From Avena insularis (taxonomy: Eukaryota > Streptophyta > Magnoliopsida > Poales > Poaceae), in NCBI GenBank assembly GCA_023614405.1, contig CM042696.1, positions 332,063,211 to 332,127,210 on the forward strand: DNA of 64,000 nt. Direction: 5' to 3'. Numbering within the stretch: position 1 is the stretch's first letter; every line of letters starts with the position of its first letter. The position numbers were made by a program, and so were the translations under genes. Positions 1 to 9,026 of the stretch are shown here, piece after piece. Under the pieces are notes generated by a model. That model did not search any database. It saw only the letters and a program-made list of their open reading frames with translations, and was not told the origin of the DNA.

Positions 1-589
1 AGGGACGCGGATGGCATGGCCGAGACGCAGGCGCGCTGGTATAGGCCTGGCTTTGTAGGCAATTTGGTCGTGGTGCTAGTTCGACGAGGCGGTGGCGGCG
101 GCGGCACTGCGCGACGTGGGAGATGGGGAATCGTGGATTGTTTTTTGTAGAAGACGAGAAGGCGGCAGCGAAAAATTAGGGGACGTCGTTCGAGTTTCTC
201 GGCCGCGGCTTTCCCTCGCTCGCGCGTGGTCGCGTCGTTTCGTTTGCCCAGAATTTGGCAACTGCCGCCACCAGAAACATCGTGTTCGCAACAGATCCTA
301 GTCCTATTTATCCCCCGACGCGGGTAGTAATAATGCACGCTCGTAGCAGTTTTCTGAGCTGGGCCGGCCCATTAGACAGGGCCTTTTAGGTTTTTTAGCT
401 GGTTTTTGTTAGTTTTGGTTCTTTTTGAATGGGTTTCCTGATTTTCTCGGTTTTCTTTTTTCTTTTTTTGTTTTCCTTATTCTTTCTTTCCTTTTTTCCC
501 CATATTTTTTAGTTTTATTTTTTGTTGAATATTTTCTGATTTTTAGTTTTTAAACAAATGTTTTATGTTGAAAACATATTCTTAGGTTT
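1..589. other. GC-rich unassigned stretch grading into T-rich DNA
   Basis: Positions 1-300 are GC-rich with GGC/GCG runs. Reading frames of about 70 codons are open on both strands (76-291 minus, 92-301 plus), but both are low complexity (Arg, Ser, Ala rich) and I recognise no domain. Such sequence can be the 5' part of a grass gene lying to the left on the minus strand, or repeat DNA. Positions 360-380 hold GGGCCGGCCC, a short palindrome. 380-589 is T-rich. I assign no gene. Confidence 0.35.
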
Positions 590-1060
590 TTCTTTGTTTA
601 GATAATATTAATGTTCATATTAAAATCGTTTATTGACAGTTTGTTCTTATGTTGCTATTACTATTTCTTTTCTTGTTTAAATAAGATTAATGATTTTTTG
701 AAAATCGATCTAATGACATAACTGTTCATATTGGGAAGTCGTTCAAAAAAGATAAATGTTCTTTTAAAAAAATCATTAAAATAACAATAAATGTTCATAT
801 TAAAACATTGTTCAAATAATATATATGTTTTTATTAAATATTCGTTCACATAAAAATAAACGTTCATATTAAAAATTTGTTTCGAGAAGATAAATGTTCA
901 TTCTAAAAAATTGTTCAAACAACAATAAATGTTCATACTAGAAAATTGTCCAAACAACGATAAATGTTCATACTAGAAAATTGTTCAAATAAGACGGTAG
1001 TATATGTTTCTAATAAATAATCGTTCACAAACATAAAACTTCATATTAAAAAATAGAATA
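590..1060. repeat. AT-rich degenerate short tandem repeat (GTTCATATT/GTTCAAA words)
   Basis: The words GTTCATATTAAAA or GTTCATACTAGAAAA alternate with TTGTTCAAA and AACAATAAATG about every 33-40 bases. The clearest copies lie at roughly 890-1000, where two adjacent units are nearly identical; copies to the left are more degenerate. This is a simple degenerate tandem array. Similar AT-rich arrays occur in grass intergenic DNA, but I cannot name the family. The minus-strand frame 661-867 is a by-product of this composition. Confidence 0.55.
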
Positions 1061-1719
1061 GAAAACGTAAATTGTAAAAAAAAAAATTGTTCCTGTTATT
1101 AGGTTATATCTAGAGCGGCCCATAAAGGAAAAACGTGTGACCCGGCATTGGGCAACAAAAAGGCGGTCCCGTAGTTCGCACCCTACTCTAGTTCCTCTTC
1201 TTGTTCTTTTCTCCATCATCTTATTTTTATTTGTCTATTTTGTGTTCTATTATTTATCTTTTAGTTACATTTTGACTTTTGGTGAGTTCATGCACTTTAC
1301 TTTTTCATTCATTAGTTAAAACTTAAAAGTATGCATGCATTAGTTTTCATGGAGATTCTATTTGTCAGGAAGCGCTCTTCCATTTGTCTCTAGATAGTGT
1401 ATATCTCAAAACTACATAATGCCTAGGATTTTGTTATTTTTGTGTAGCCTATAGCACACATAATTCAGCATTGATTTTGCACATTTATAGGGTGTATCAT
1501 TTACTATATTCTAACTTTTTCTAATTATTTTTTAAACTTGTGTATATAATGTCTAAAATTTTAAAACTAAGTGGCTCCCTAAAGATAGGTTTCCATTTAT
1601 CCGTTCTCCAACTTGGAGGCATACAGCTATAGGAAATATCTAGCTTCGCATGCTAGCGATATGATTGGGATTGGCACTTACCACTCCGGTATGCAACCTT
1701 CGTATTATTTACGGTGATA
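1061..1719. other. Unassigned AT-rich intergenic DNA
   Basis: No domain, LTR end or convincing reading frame is visible. A 60-codon plus frame at 1137-1319 encodes a Leu/Phe-rich hydrophobic string with no recognisable start context, and looks like a by-product of T-rich DNA. GCGGCCCATAAAGG near 1113 may be the partner of the GGCCGGCCC word near 365. That would make 360-1155 a small repeat unit, but I cannot show terminal inverted repeats. Confidence 0.3.
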
Positions 1720-2243
1720 CGCATAAAGTCAGGAAAATTATTGGATTATTAGGCATAATTTTCACAATTAATTCTAAAATATAAAACATGACAACAATAG
1801 TTACAATCACATAAACCTCTAACATACTAGATGTATTAATCAACATGAACAGTCGCAGTGCATACACAATAATAGCCATAATGTAGCAACAGATTAGATC
1901 ACAGTATACGTACTGATCGGTTGCCGATGAAGTTCCCGTTGATGCAGCGATTGCAGTAGCATGTTGAAGAAGACGTCGTTGAAGAAGAGTCGCCCGTGGA
2001 CAAGGAGATCGCCTAGAAAGACACGCCGTGATGACGAACTTGAGCAGTCGTGCGGGACGTTTCCTAAAAACCTTATTCACACTGTCCCGTATAGGATCGC
2101 AACGACGAGTGGTTTTGGGGACCTGCTCTCCCGTCCCCTGGTGCACGCCAGCAAGAGGGATGCAGTAGACTATGGTGGCGGCGTAAGCAGCGAGAGGAGG
2201 AAAAACCCTAGATTGGCCAACACGCACAACCGCTTATATAGAG
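1720..2243 (-). other. LTR-promoter-like segment, minus strand (unassigned retroelement)
   Basis: Read on the minus strand, a TATA-like CTCTATATAAG (about 2231-2243) is followed by a GC-rich leader containing AGGGTTTTTCCTCCTCTCGC. A T-rich segment follows and ends near 1720. That order of TATA, leader and T-rich end resembles the promoter half of a grass LTR, but I see no terminal TG/CA pair and no adjacent primer site. A 172-codon minus frame (1709-2227) runs through it without any recognisable domain, and I do not call it a gene. It abuts the truncated gypsy leader at about 2244. Confidence 0.3.
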
Positions 2244-2301
2244 GCAAAAACAAGATCTAATCTATGGATGAATTTGTGGATGCTCACCGAGGCAACGAGG
2301 A
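2244..2301 (-). mobile_element. Truncated gypsy leader of a neighbouring copy
   Basis: It matches 8954-9011, the leader just downstream of the primer site in the main element, with only a few differences. The match stops at about 2244-2246 at the TATA-like segment. It is a fragment of a second copy of the same family, lost beyond this point. Confidence 0.7.
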
Positions 2302-2313
2302 GCTCTGATACCA
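2302..2313 (-). promoter_or_regulatory. Second primer binding site, outside the 3' LTR
   Basis: The minus strand reads TGGTATCAGAGC, a perfect initiator tRNA-Met match, beside the left LTR. A simple 3' LTR should be followed by host DNA. Here about 70 bp of element leader (2244-2316) follows, homologous to 8954-9026. This LTR therefore also served as a 5' LTR of a neighbouring copy. Confidence 0.75.
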
Positions 2314-2316
2314 AGA

Positions 2317-3214
2317 TGATATGGGTGGCCCGATCTTTTCAGCAAGCACTTGTCGATGATGATGGTAGATGATAGATAACTAGTGTGTAGCTATGATCTC
2401 CCCCGCTCGAACCCTGATGCCAATGCAACAGCTCTTGAACCTTGTAGGATATTCACAACATCACACTCTTGCGCACGCAACCGTCGACCATGAACGGTAG
2501 TTTGCAATCTACTAATTCCCAGTGGAACAACAGATCACACTTAATTATAGTTGGTAAAATTGATCATAGGATAATTCCAGAGGTTCTATGAAAGAAAAAA
2601 CTCCAACATATTTTAACATGGTCTAAACCTAACTTGTGTGGCACCCCATCTATTTAAGAGTCTGGGGGCGGCGGCCTAGGTGGGATCCGAGTTGGTCCCA
2701 CCCAACTAAAAGATACAAACCGACCCAAAGTTGGGTTCGGCTCAGGGTTCTGCCGTGGAAGAGTTTGGGCCTGTTTCTCTGCCGTGGAAGAAAAGGACTC
2801 TGTTTCTGTGCCGCGGTAGCCTGTCGTGGCAGGAAAACATGTCGTCGGCAGAGATCCTGCCATGTGTTGATCTTCTTCTTGGTAGCTCCTTGTGCTTCCT
2901 CCCTCTCCTCCATCTCACATTCTTCATTGATCAACACACCATGCTCCATATGCTTCAACTCCTCGCTCCGTGCTACGCCTTCTTCTCCCATGTACCTGAT
3001 CATACAATAGCACAAAGACTTAGATAGTATAAAATTCTCATTAACTCAAACATCAGGTTCATTAAGAAACAAGTTCACCTGTTGTTCTAGTAGCTTAGCA
3101 CGAGCTCTTGTAATTGGTCCAATCCTTATCTCATTAGATTGATATTTCTTTGCAGCAGCTAGAACATCATCAGTAGAAATTGGGGTAGGTCTAACTGTAG
3201 GGATGTCCTCATCA
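2317..3214 (-). repeat. Gypsy 3' LTR (left copy, 898 bp)
   Basis: It begins TGATAT and ends CATCA on the plus strand, so both ends are the TG/CA pair. It aligns with 9027-9862 throughout, starting at the same base beside the same AGA spacer. It is 62 bp longer than its partner, mainly because 2750-2850 carries extra CTGCCGTGG-type units. Its right end (5' end in element sense) overlaps the last codons of integrase. A TATA-like TTAAATA lies on the minus strand at about 2651-2657. Unexpectedly, a primer binding site and leader sequence follow it at 2244-2316. Confidence 0.8.
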
Positions 3215-3223
3215 TCTCCCCCC
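3046..3223 (-). pseudogene. pol: Integrase tail overlapping the 3' LTR, CR-like motif
   Basis: Past the polypurine tract the frame reads DDEDIPTV, then GPITRARAKLLEQQVNLFL before a stop at 3046. From 3214 leftward this lies inside the LTR. A short tail of GPITRAR type encoded across the LTR boundary matches, from memory, the CR motif of CRM centromeric retrotransposons, thought to help target centromeric chromatin. Related tails occur in other gypsy lineages, so the lineage call is tentative. The same sequence recurs in the 5' LTR at about 9705-9862 but there lacks any upstream integrase. Confidence 0.65.
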
Positions 3224-3226
3224 TTC
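3215..3226 (-). other. Polypurine tract of the gypsy element, inside the integrase frame
   Basis: The minus strand reads GAAGGGGGGAGA immediately before the LTR start TGATGAGG. Twelve purines beside the 3' LTR are what plus-strand priming requires. The tract lies within the integrase reading frame, and its G6 run coincides with one of the frameshifts. Confidence 0.8.
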
Positions 3227-3514
3227 GAAAGGCGTCGACCTCGACGCTCCAAGGTCTTCTCCAGCATATGGTGATAAATCAGCAACGTTGAAGTTGTTGC
3301 TAACTCCACCAAACTCCTCAATAGGTATATCAACCGAGTAGGCATTATCATTAATTTTGGCTAACACTTTGTAAGGACCAGCACCACGTGGCTTCAACTT
3401 GGACTTGCGAAGTAGTGGAAATCTATCCTTGCGTAGATGCACCCATACCATGTCTCTAGGCTTGAACAACAATTCCTCCTGTGCTTGATTCCTTGCAGCA
3501 GCAATGTTCTTGCC
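3224..3514 (-). pseudogene. pol: Integrase C-terminal DNA-binding domain
   Basis: It continues after the A-run shift: [39 protein letters not shown] is the GPY/F-type domain, with PRGAGPYKVL and NAYSVDIP following. FNVADLSPY marks the end of the domain. No chromodomain is visible downstream. The frame is lost in the G6 run of the polypurine tract (3218-3223), after which the true frame continues as the tail within the LTR. Confidence 0.8.
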
Positions 3515-3521
3515 TTTTTTT

Positions 3522-4469
3522 CTCAATAGCCTCTCGAGTCTTCTCATGGATCTTCTTCACATATTCAGCATGTTTTGATGCCTCCATATCAACTCTCTCA
3601 TGTAATGGCAAAGGCAACAAATCAAGTGGCGTCAATGGCTTGAAGCCATACACCACCTCAAAAGGACAAAGCTGAGTAGTTGAATGCACATCCCTGTTGT
3701 ATGCAAACTCAACATGTGGCAAACACTCTTCCCACTCCCGCAGATTCTTCTTTATCATAGTCCTTAGCAGCTGTGATAATGTTCGATTCACCACCTCCGT
3801 TTGACCATCTGTTTGGGGATGATATGTAGTACTAAATAGCAGCTTTGTTCCTAGCTTCCCCCATAAGGTCTTCCAAAAGTAGCTCACGAACTTCACATCA
3901 CGGTCAGAAACAATCGCCTTAGGTACTCCATGTAATCTCATGATGTCCCTGAAAAACAGGTTAGCAACATGCGACGCATCGTTGCTTTTGTGGCAGGCAA
4001 TAAAATGAGCCATCTTAGAGAACCTATCCACTACCACAAATATAGAATCATGACCTCTCTGAGTTTTAGGTAGACCTATAACAAAATCCATACTAATGTC
4101 TTCCCATGGAGTAGTAGGTGCAGAGAGAGGTGTATACAAACCGTGAGGCTTCAGCTTGGATTTCGACTTGTGGCATGTAATACATCGACTCACAAATCTG
4201 TACACATCACGCCTCATATTGGGCCAATAAAATTGATCAGCAAGCATGCGCAACGTCTTCTCACGTCCAAAGTGACCCATCAAACCACCAGCATGTGATT
4301 CCTGCACTAAAAACAAACGCAACGATGATTCTGGAATACATAGTTTGTTAGCTCGAAACAAATATCCATCATGTATATGATACTTATCCCATACGTTTCT
4401 AAGAGCACACAAACGATATGGTTCAGCAAAATCATGGCCAGTTGCATAAAGTGCACAAATAGCTTCTAA
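3522..4469 (-). pseudogene. pol: Integrase: zinc-binding domain and DDE catalytic core
   Basis: After the TGA at 4470 the same frame gives an HHCC zinc finger (HAGGLMGH ... [10 protein letters not shown]). The DDE core follows: [13 protein letters not shown] with the first Asp, IVSDRDVKF with the second, and [15 protein letters not shown] with the Glu. [16 protein letters not shown] and [20 protein letters not shown] are the usual gypsy continuation. Integrase joins element DNA to the chromosome. A one-base length change in the A-run at 3515-3521 (T7 on the plus strand) shifts the reading and ends this frame at 3456. All catalytic residues are present. Confidence 0.85.
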
Positions 4470-4472
4470 TCA

Positions 4473-4965
4473 AGGAATTTTAACATCAAGATTGGTTAAT
4501 AGCATGTTCTTCCTAGACAAAGGATCAGCAACAACATACTCTTTTCCCTTCTTATACTTAATTATGTAAGGAAAAGATTCAATAAACTCAACCCATTTAG
4601 CTAATCTTCTATGCAAGTTTGATTGGGCTTTCAAATACTTCAAAGCTTCATGATCAGAATGTATGATAAATTCCTTTGTCCACAAATAATGTTGCCAAAC
4701 TTCAAGTAATCTAACAAGTCCATACAATTCTTTATCATAAATAGGATAATTCAGTCTAGCACTAGTAAGTTTCTCAGAAAAATATGCTATAGGGCGACCC
4801 TCTTGCATCAAAACGCCACCAATGCCTATACCACTAGCATCACATTCAACTTCGAATTGCTTCAAAAAATCAGGTAATGCAAGTAATGGTGCAGAAGTAA
4901 GCAAGCGTTTCAATGTATCAAAGGCAATATCTTGGGTCGCGCCCCATACAAAAGGAACACCTTCC
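4473..4965 (-). pseudogene. pol: RNase H domain of gypsy pol
   Basis: It holds RNase H motifs in order: [13 protein letters not shown] (first Asp), [25 protein letters not shown] (catalytic Glu), [11 protein letters not shown] (Asp) and [14 protein letters not shown] near the end. The enzyme degrades RNA in the RNA:DNA hybrid during reverse transcription. The reading frame ends at a TGA (4470-4472). The same frame resumes directly into the integrase zinc domain, so this is a nonsense mutation and not a domain boundary. Confidence 0.83.
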
Positions 4966-5383
4966 TAAAATCATTCAATGGTGCAGCAATGCTGTTAAAA
5001 TCCTTCATAAAGCGCCTATAGAAACCAGCTAAGCCGTGGAAACTACGCACTTGACTTACATTCATGGGAGTAGGCCAATTCTGAATTGATTCAATTTTAG
5101 ATTGATCTACCTCTATCCCATTCTTAGATACGACAAATCCTAGAAATATGACCTTATATTTTGCAAATGTGCACTTCTCAAGATTAGCATACAGTTTATT
5201 ATCACGCAACACTTGGAAAACTTGTCGTATATGATTAAAATGGTCAGTTTCGTTGTGGCTATAGATAATTATATCATCAAAGTAAACAACCACAAAACGA
5301 CCAATAAAATCTCTCAAAACATGATTCATTAATAGCATGAAATTACTAGGTGCATTAGTAAGACCAAACGTCATAATAACCAC
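4966..5383 (-). pseudogene. pol: Reverse transcriptase palm/thumb segment with YFDD box
   Basis: It continues the RT after the frameshift: TFGLTNAPSNFMLLMN, then the catalytic box VVYFDDIIIYS with both Asp residues, then LEKCTFAKYKVIFLGFVVS and the connection segment VRSFHGLAGFYRRFMKDF. A second one-base shift at about 4960-4972 sends the frame out of register until it stops at 4910. The true frame continues in the RNase H segment. The preserved YFDD indicates that decay is recent relative to total loss. Confidence 0.83.
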
Positions 5384-6387
5384 TCATACAAACCAAATTT
5401 TGTTTTGAAAGCAGTTTTCCACTCATCCCCTTCTTTCATCCTAATTTGATGATAACCACTACGCAAATCAATCTTAGAGCAAATAGCAGCATCACTCAAT
5501 TCATCCAACATATCCTCTAAGCGTGGAATAGGATGACGATATCGAATAGTGATGTTATTAATAGATCTACAATCTACACACATGCACCATGTACCATCTT
5601 TCTTAGGCACTAAAATAACAGGAACAACACAAGGGCTAAGAGAGACATGAATGTACCCTTTATCCAGCAACGCCTGTACTTGTTTTTGTATCTCCTTTGT
5701 TTCTTCGGGATTGGTCCTGTAGGGTGCACGATTGGGAAGGGTGGCGCCAGGGATCAAGTCAATTTGGTGTTCAATACCACGCAATGGAGGTAATCCCGTG
5801 GGTACATCTTCTAGAAACACATCCCCAAAATCCTGCAAAACAGAAGAAACACCAAGAGAAATAGGGGTCATGTCGTTAGAAACCAATACCTCGCCCTTAT
5901 ACATGAGCACAAGCGGAATGGCTGTAGGATCCTCACGAAATTCTCTCATATCCTCTTTGGTGGCTAATATTAGTAAATTAGGTACTCTCTCAGTTTTCAT
6001 TATATCACTCGACTTAGGCTCAATTACATCAGGAACAACTGTCACACAACCTCGCCGAGCTATAGGATCTTCCTTCGAATTCACTTCTATCTTCTGACGA
6101 GAATAATTCACAATGTCTTGTGGTGTCATTGGATGCATAGTAATCTTCTTTCCTTTAAATTCCAAGTGATATGTATTGGCACGGCCATTGTGTTGCACAT
6201 GGCGATCATAAAGCCAAGGCCGACCCAATAGAAGATGGCAAACAGTCATAGGAACCACATCAAAGTCAATAGAATCCTTGTATGGCCCTATTTGAAAATT
6301 CACACGTACCATATGATTTACCTTCATCTCACCATTGTTTCTCAACCATTGTATGTAGTATGGCTTGGGATGAGGCAAATATGTCAA
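5371..6387 (-). pseudogene. pol: Protease C-terminus and reverse transcriptase fingers/palm, gypsy type
   Basis: This 338-codon open segment begins with the protease remainder (a FDVVPMTVCHLLLGRPWLYD region, residues about 38-60), then a linker. The RT begins in the second half: YRTNPEE, VPKKDGTWCMCVDCRSINN (residues about 250-275), and KIDLRSGYHQIR, whose Asp is the first catalytic residue. The segment ends at YEWLL where a one-base frameshift (about 5371-5382) moves the reading into the next frame. RT copies element RNA into DNA in the virus-like particle. Apart from the frameshift the motifs are well preserved. Confidence 0.85.
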
Positions 6388-6537
6388 ATTCAGCTTGGCA
6401 CATAACTCCTTACTTGCAAGATTTCTGCAGCTACCTCCATCAAGAATTACCTTGCAAGCTTTGTTAGGTCCAACTAGAGCTTTTGTTTAAAACAGGTTGC
6501 AACGCTGAGATTCATCAATAGGTTACACACTAAGTAT
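6388..6537 (-). pseudogene. Retroelement aspartic protease, start of pol, broken
   Basis: The gag frame continues but meets TGA (6538-6540), TAA (6523-6525) and TAA (6487-6489). After the last stop the reading contains the protease active site DGGS at 6430-6441 in the context CKVILDGGSC, a form common in plant gypsy elements, followed by RNLASKELC. It flows without a gap into the frame starting at 6387. The protease would cleave the gag-pol polyprotein. With three stops within 60 bases it cannot be expressed as a fusion. Confidence 0.72.
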
Positions 6538-6540
6538 TCA

Positions 6541-7846
6541 TGAAGATACGACAATAGTTGGTGCACGCTCAGGATAAGCATCTGCACCATCCTCGCCATC
6601 AGAAGCATCATCGTGATCAACTTCATCTCCACTCTCTAGTTCACCTTGTTCATTGACAAACATCACCTTGCTATTTGGACAATATTTTTTGTAGTGTCCT
6701 ATTCCTCCACAAGTATGGCACACCACATCGCGAGTACACGCAGTTGACATATTGGAACCTGAGCTAGCAGTAGGAGCAGCAGGCTTCCAAGCATTGGAAC
6801 CAAACAAAGATGCAGGTGCTAGTTTGGCCGATGGTGTATGATGGCTAGTAGCAAGTGGCGCCATAGTAGGGGGCGTAGATCTGGCCGAAAAATGGCTAGT
6901 AGACATAAACCATGCACGTGACTTAGCCTCCTCAGCTAGCTGTGATTCAGCCTCTCTAGCATGGTGCAGCAGCTCGTTCATCATCTCGTACTTGTGATAA
7001 CGAACAATGCTATTGATTTGAAGCTTCAAATTGTTGAGAAAACACTGCATTGTCATCTCAAGTGATTCACAAACATTAGCACGTTGCATAAGCATCTCCA
7101 TCTCCATGTAGTACTCATAAACTGACATGGTTCCTTGCCTCAACTGTGTGAGCTTGTCAAAAACTGATCGCAAGTAGTTGGTGGGTAAAAAACGAGACTT
7201 CATAATGCTCTTCATCTCGCGCCAATCCATCACAGGAAGTTGATTGTCGTTCCTTCTATTCTGTACAATAGAATCCCACCAACACAAAGCATATCCATCA
7301 AATTCTGAAGCTGCAAGCTTGACCTTCTTGTCTTCTAGATAATCAAACAAACGCTAGAGCTTCTCAATCTTAAACTCCCAAGTTAGATAATCCTCAGGAT
7401 CAAGTGAACCATTGAAAGAGGGAATTGAAAACTTGGGTTTTCCCAAACCATCATCAGCTTGGTTCGGAACACGCTGAGCACGTCCCAAAGGGGCATATCC
7501 ACGTCCATAAAGAGGAGCAGCAGTAGGTGCAGGGGGATTGGCACATCCCCTGCCACGATGTGGGGAAGCATCAACCGCATTACCCTCATTAAGATCCTCG
7601 AACACATCATCAGGTTGGTGTACGTGTCCTTGCTGAATTGCTGCTGTAAGAGTCTCAATCGAACGCTGCAAGGTGGCAACATTGACATTGATTGCTGTCA
7701 CTTGAGTTTGAATATTATTGATTGCTAGTATTCTGATCCACTGCCTCTTGCATGTCCTTGATATTCCCATCAATAGATTCGTGCGAATTAACAAGCTCAT
7801 CAACCTGCTTTTTCTGTGACACAACATCATCATCACTAGTAGACAT
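6541..7846 (-). pseudogene. gag: gag (nucleocapsid polyprotein), broken
   Basis: This is the retrotransposon capsid polyprotein that packages element RNA into cytoplasmic particles. The start is the ATG at 7844-7846, giving a protein beginning MSTSDDDVV. A single-base shift at about 7718-7732 moves the reading into the frame that runs to 7354. A TAG at 7354-7356 then interrupts it, and the same frame resumes to 6541. The second half holds the gag core (an FDGYALCWWD-like segment followed by the MKSRFLP and YEYYMEMEML helices). It also holds a zinc knuckle CHTCGGIGHYKKYC with C-x2-C-x4-H-x4-C spacing intact, then an acidic tail. A TGA at 6538-6540 separates it from protease in the same frame. 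The upstream region of Pro/Ala and Gly/Arg is normal for this class. Confidence 0.82.
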
Positions 7847-8267
7847 GATTAGTAGGTTAGTGCAAAAATCAAAATCTTTTTGGTGGAAAACTCTCACAAC
7901 TCACTCACAACTGACAAGAAAGTAGATCTTACCGTTCCAAAGTGAATAGAGATGCTTTACCAACCGTAACCAAAGACTTATGCACTGATGTGATGAAGTG
8001 AATATCAAAGGTATAGAGAATGATCACAGACACACAAGTTATTTATGGTGGAGCTTTAGGTATGGTATCCTAAGTACACCGCAAACAATTCCTAGTGTTG
8101 ATCGTACAAAAACCCAAGAAACACACACGTGGAGATAAATGTGGCAATGCAACTATGAAGGGTGGTGCACTACGTTGGAGAGACACTAGCAAAGCTCAAA
8201 GTAAACATGCACACGATTTCTCAATCTACCGGTGCACAAAGATATCACTAGGCCTCTTGCTCAACTT

Positions 8268-8340
8268 CTCCTTTTCTTTTTCTTTTTCTTTTGTATAGCT
8301 TCTTTCTATTTTTTCTTTTTCTATATGCTTTTTATCTTTT
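8268..8340. repeat. Polypyrimidine (TTTTTC)n low-complexity tract
   Basis: CTTTTCTTTTTCTTTTTC units are followed by further T/C-rich sequence. It is purine-rich in the sense of the gypsy leader. It is a simple-sequence tract probably made by replication slippage. Confidence 0.75.
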
Positions 8341-8509
8341 TTTGAACATATATCACACACGGCCAAATTACAAAGCACATCACCAAAATCCTAGGAGCAG
8401 CCTGTAGGAGCGGAAACCAGTCTCAATGGGCAAGTTCCTACACCTATGAAGTAGAATGGCTGTGGCTAAAGTTTTGGAAAAGTGCAATTTTTTACACTTT
8501 GTATGTCTG

Positions 8510-8725
8510 GCTGTCGTGGTAGAAAAACTAATCAAAATCGTGCCGTGGCAGAAAAATTCCCTGCCACGTAAAAAAAAGGTAAAACTGTGGTCGCGGTAGA
8601 ACTCATGGCAGACGGACTCAGGGCAGAAAAAATGGCAAACGTGTGGCGAAGGTGAAACCGAGTCGTAAGAGAAGGACTCGCGATAGAGAAACACTTCGTT
8701 TATGTGCCGCGGCAGAGTCGGCAGA
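8510..8725. repeat. Dispersed CTGCCGTGGCAG-like units in the gypsy leader
   Basis: Imperfect palindromic units occur at about 8511-8522 (CTGTCGTGGTAG), 8541-8551 (TGCCGTGGCAG), 8561-8568 (CTGCCACG), 8588-8600 and 8704-8715 (TGCCGCGGCAG). The same family of units is present in both LTRs (2750-2870 and 9460-9510). Confidence 0.6.
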
Positions 8726-9011
8726 ATTTTTTTAATTCCGACTTGCCAAGTAGTAAACAATGAGGACTCTTGTATCGATCGGATCTAGCTTTGTGGCGGC
8801 GGAAAAATAATGGTGGAAACAACTAGAAAGAAGAAACTATGAAGAATAGATCTAGATCTAAACTAAAAGAGGAACATGACCAACAACTATTACTCGAATA
8901 CGATGTAATCTAGGCTATGACAACTCTTTTTATGGGCCTTTTTCTGTATAGGATGAAAAACAAGATCTAATCTATGGATGGATTTGTGGATGCTTACCGA
9001 GGCAACGAGGA

Positions 9012-9023
9012 GCTTTGATACCA
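9012..9023 (-). promoter_or_regulatory. Primer binding site, initiator tRNA-Met type
   Basis: The minus strand reads TGGTATCAAAGC, one mismatch from TGGTATCAGAGC, the complement of the initiator Met tRNA 3' end used by many plant LTR elements. It sits three bases inside the 5' LTR, as expected for minus-strand DNA priming. Confidence 0.8.
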
Positions 9024-9026
9024 AGA

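Larger units (their letters stand above)
7847..9011 (-). other. Gypsy untranslated leader between primer site and gag
   Basis: These 1.16 kb separate the primer site from the gag ATG. I see no coding domain; frames at 8095-8298 and 8380-8760 look accidental. The leader holds a polypyrimidine tract (8268-8340) and several CTGCCGTGGCAG-like units (about 8510-8725) that also occur in the LTRs. Packaging signals of LTR elements usually lie in this position, but none can be identified by eye. Confidence 0.6.

Noticed and set aside
76..301. Opposed 70-codon frames in GC-rich DNA as a gene
   Set aside because: They are low complexity, mutually overlapping and without a domain or splice evidence; at most they could be part of a gene off the left edge.
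1709..2227. 172-codon minus-strand frame as a gene
   Set aside because: There is no domain, and the hydrophobic end lies in T-rich DNA; it sits in an LTR-promoter-like segment beside a truncated retroelement.
2636..3027. Several overlapping frames of 60-124 codons on both strands
   Set aside because: They lie in the gypsy LTR, recur in the other LTR with breaks, and show no domain.
8380..8760. 126-codon minus-strand frame upstream of gag
   Set aside because: It lies in the untranslated leader, spans palindromic repeat units and shows no domain.
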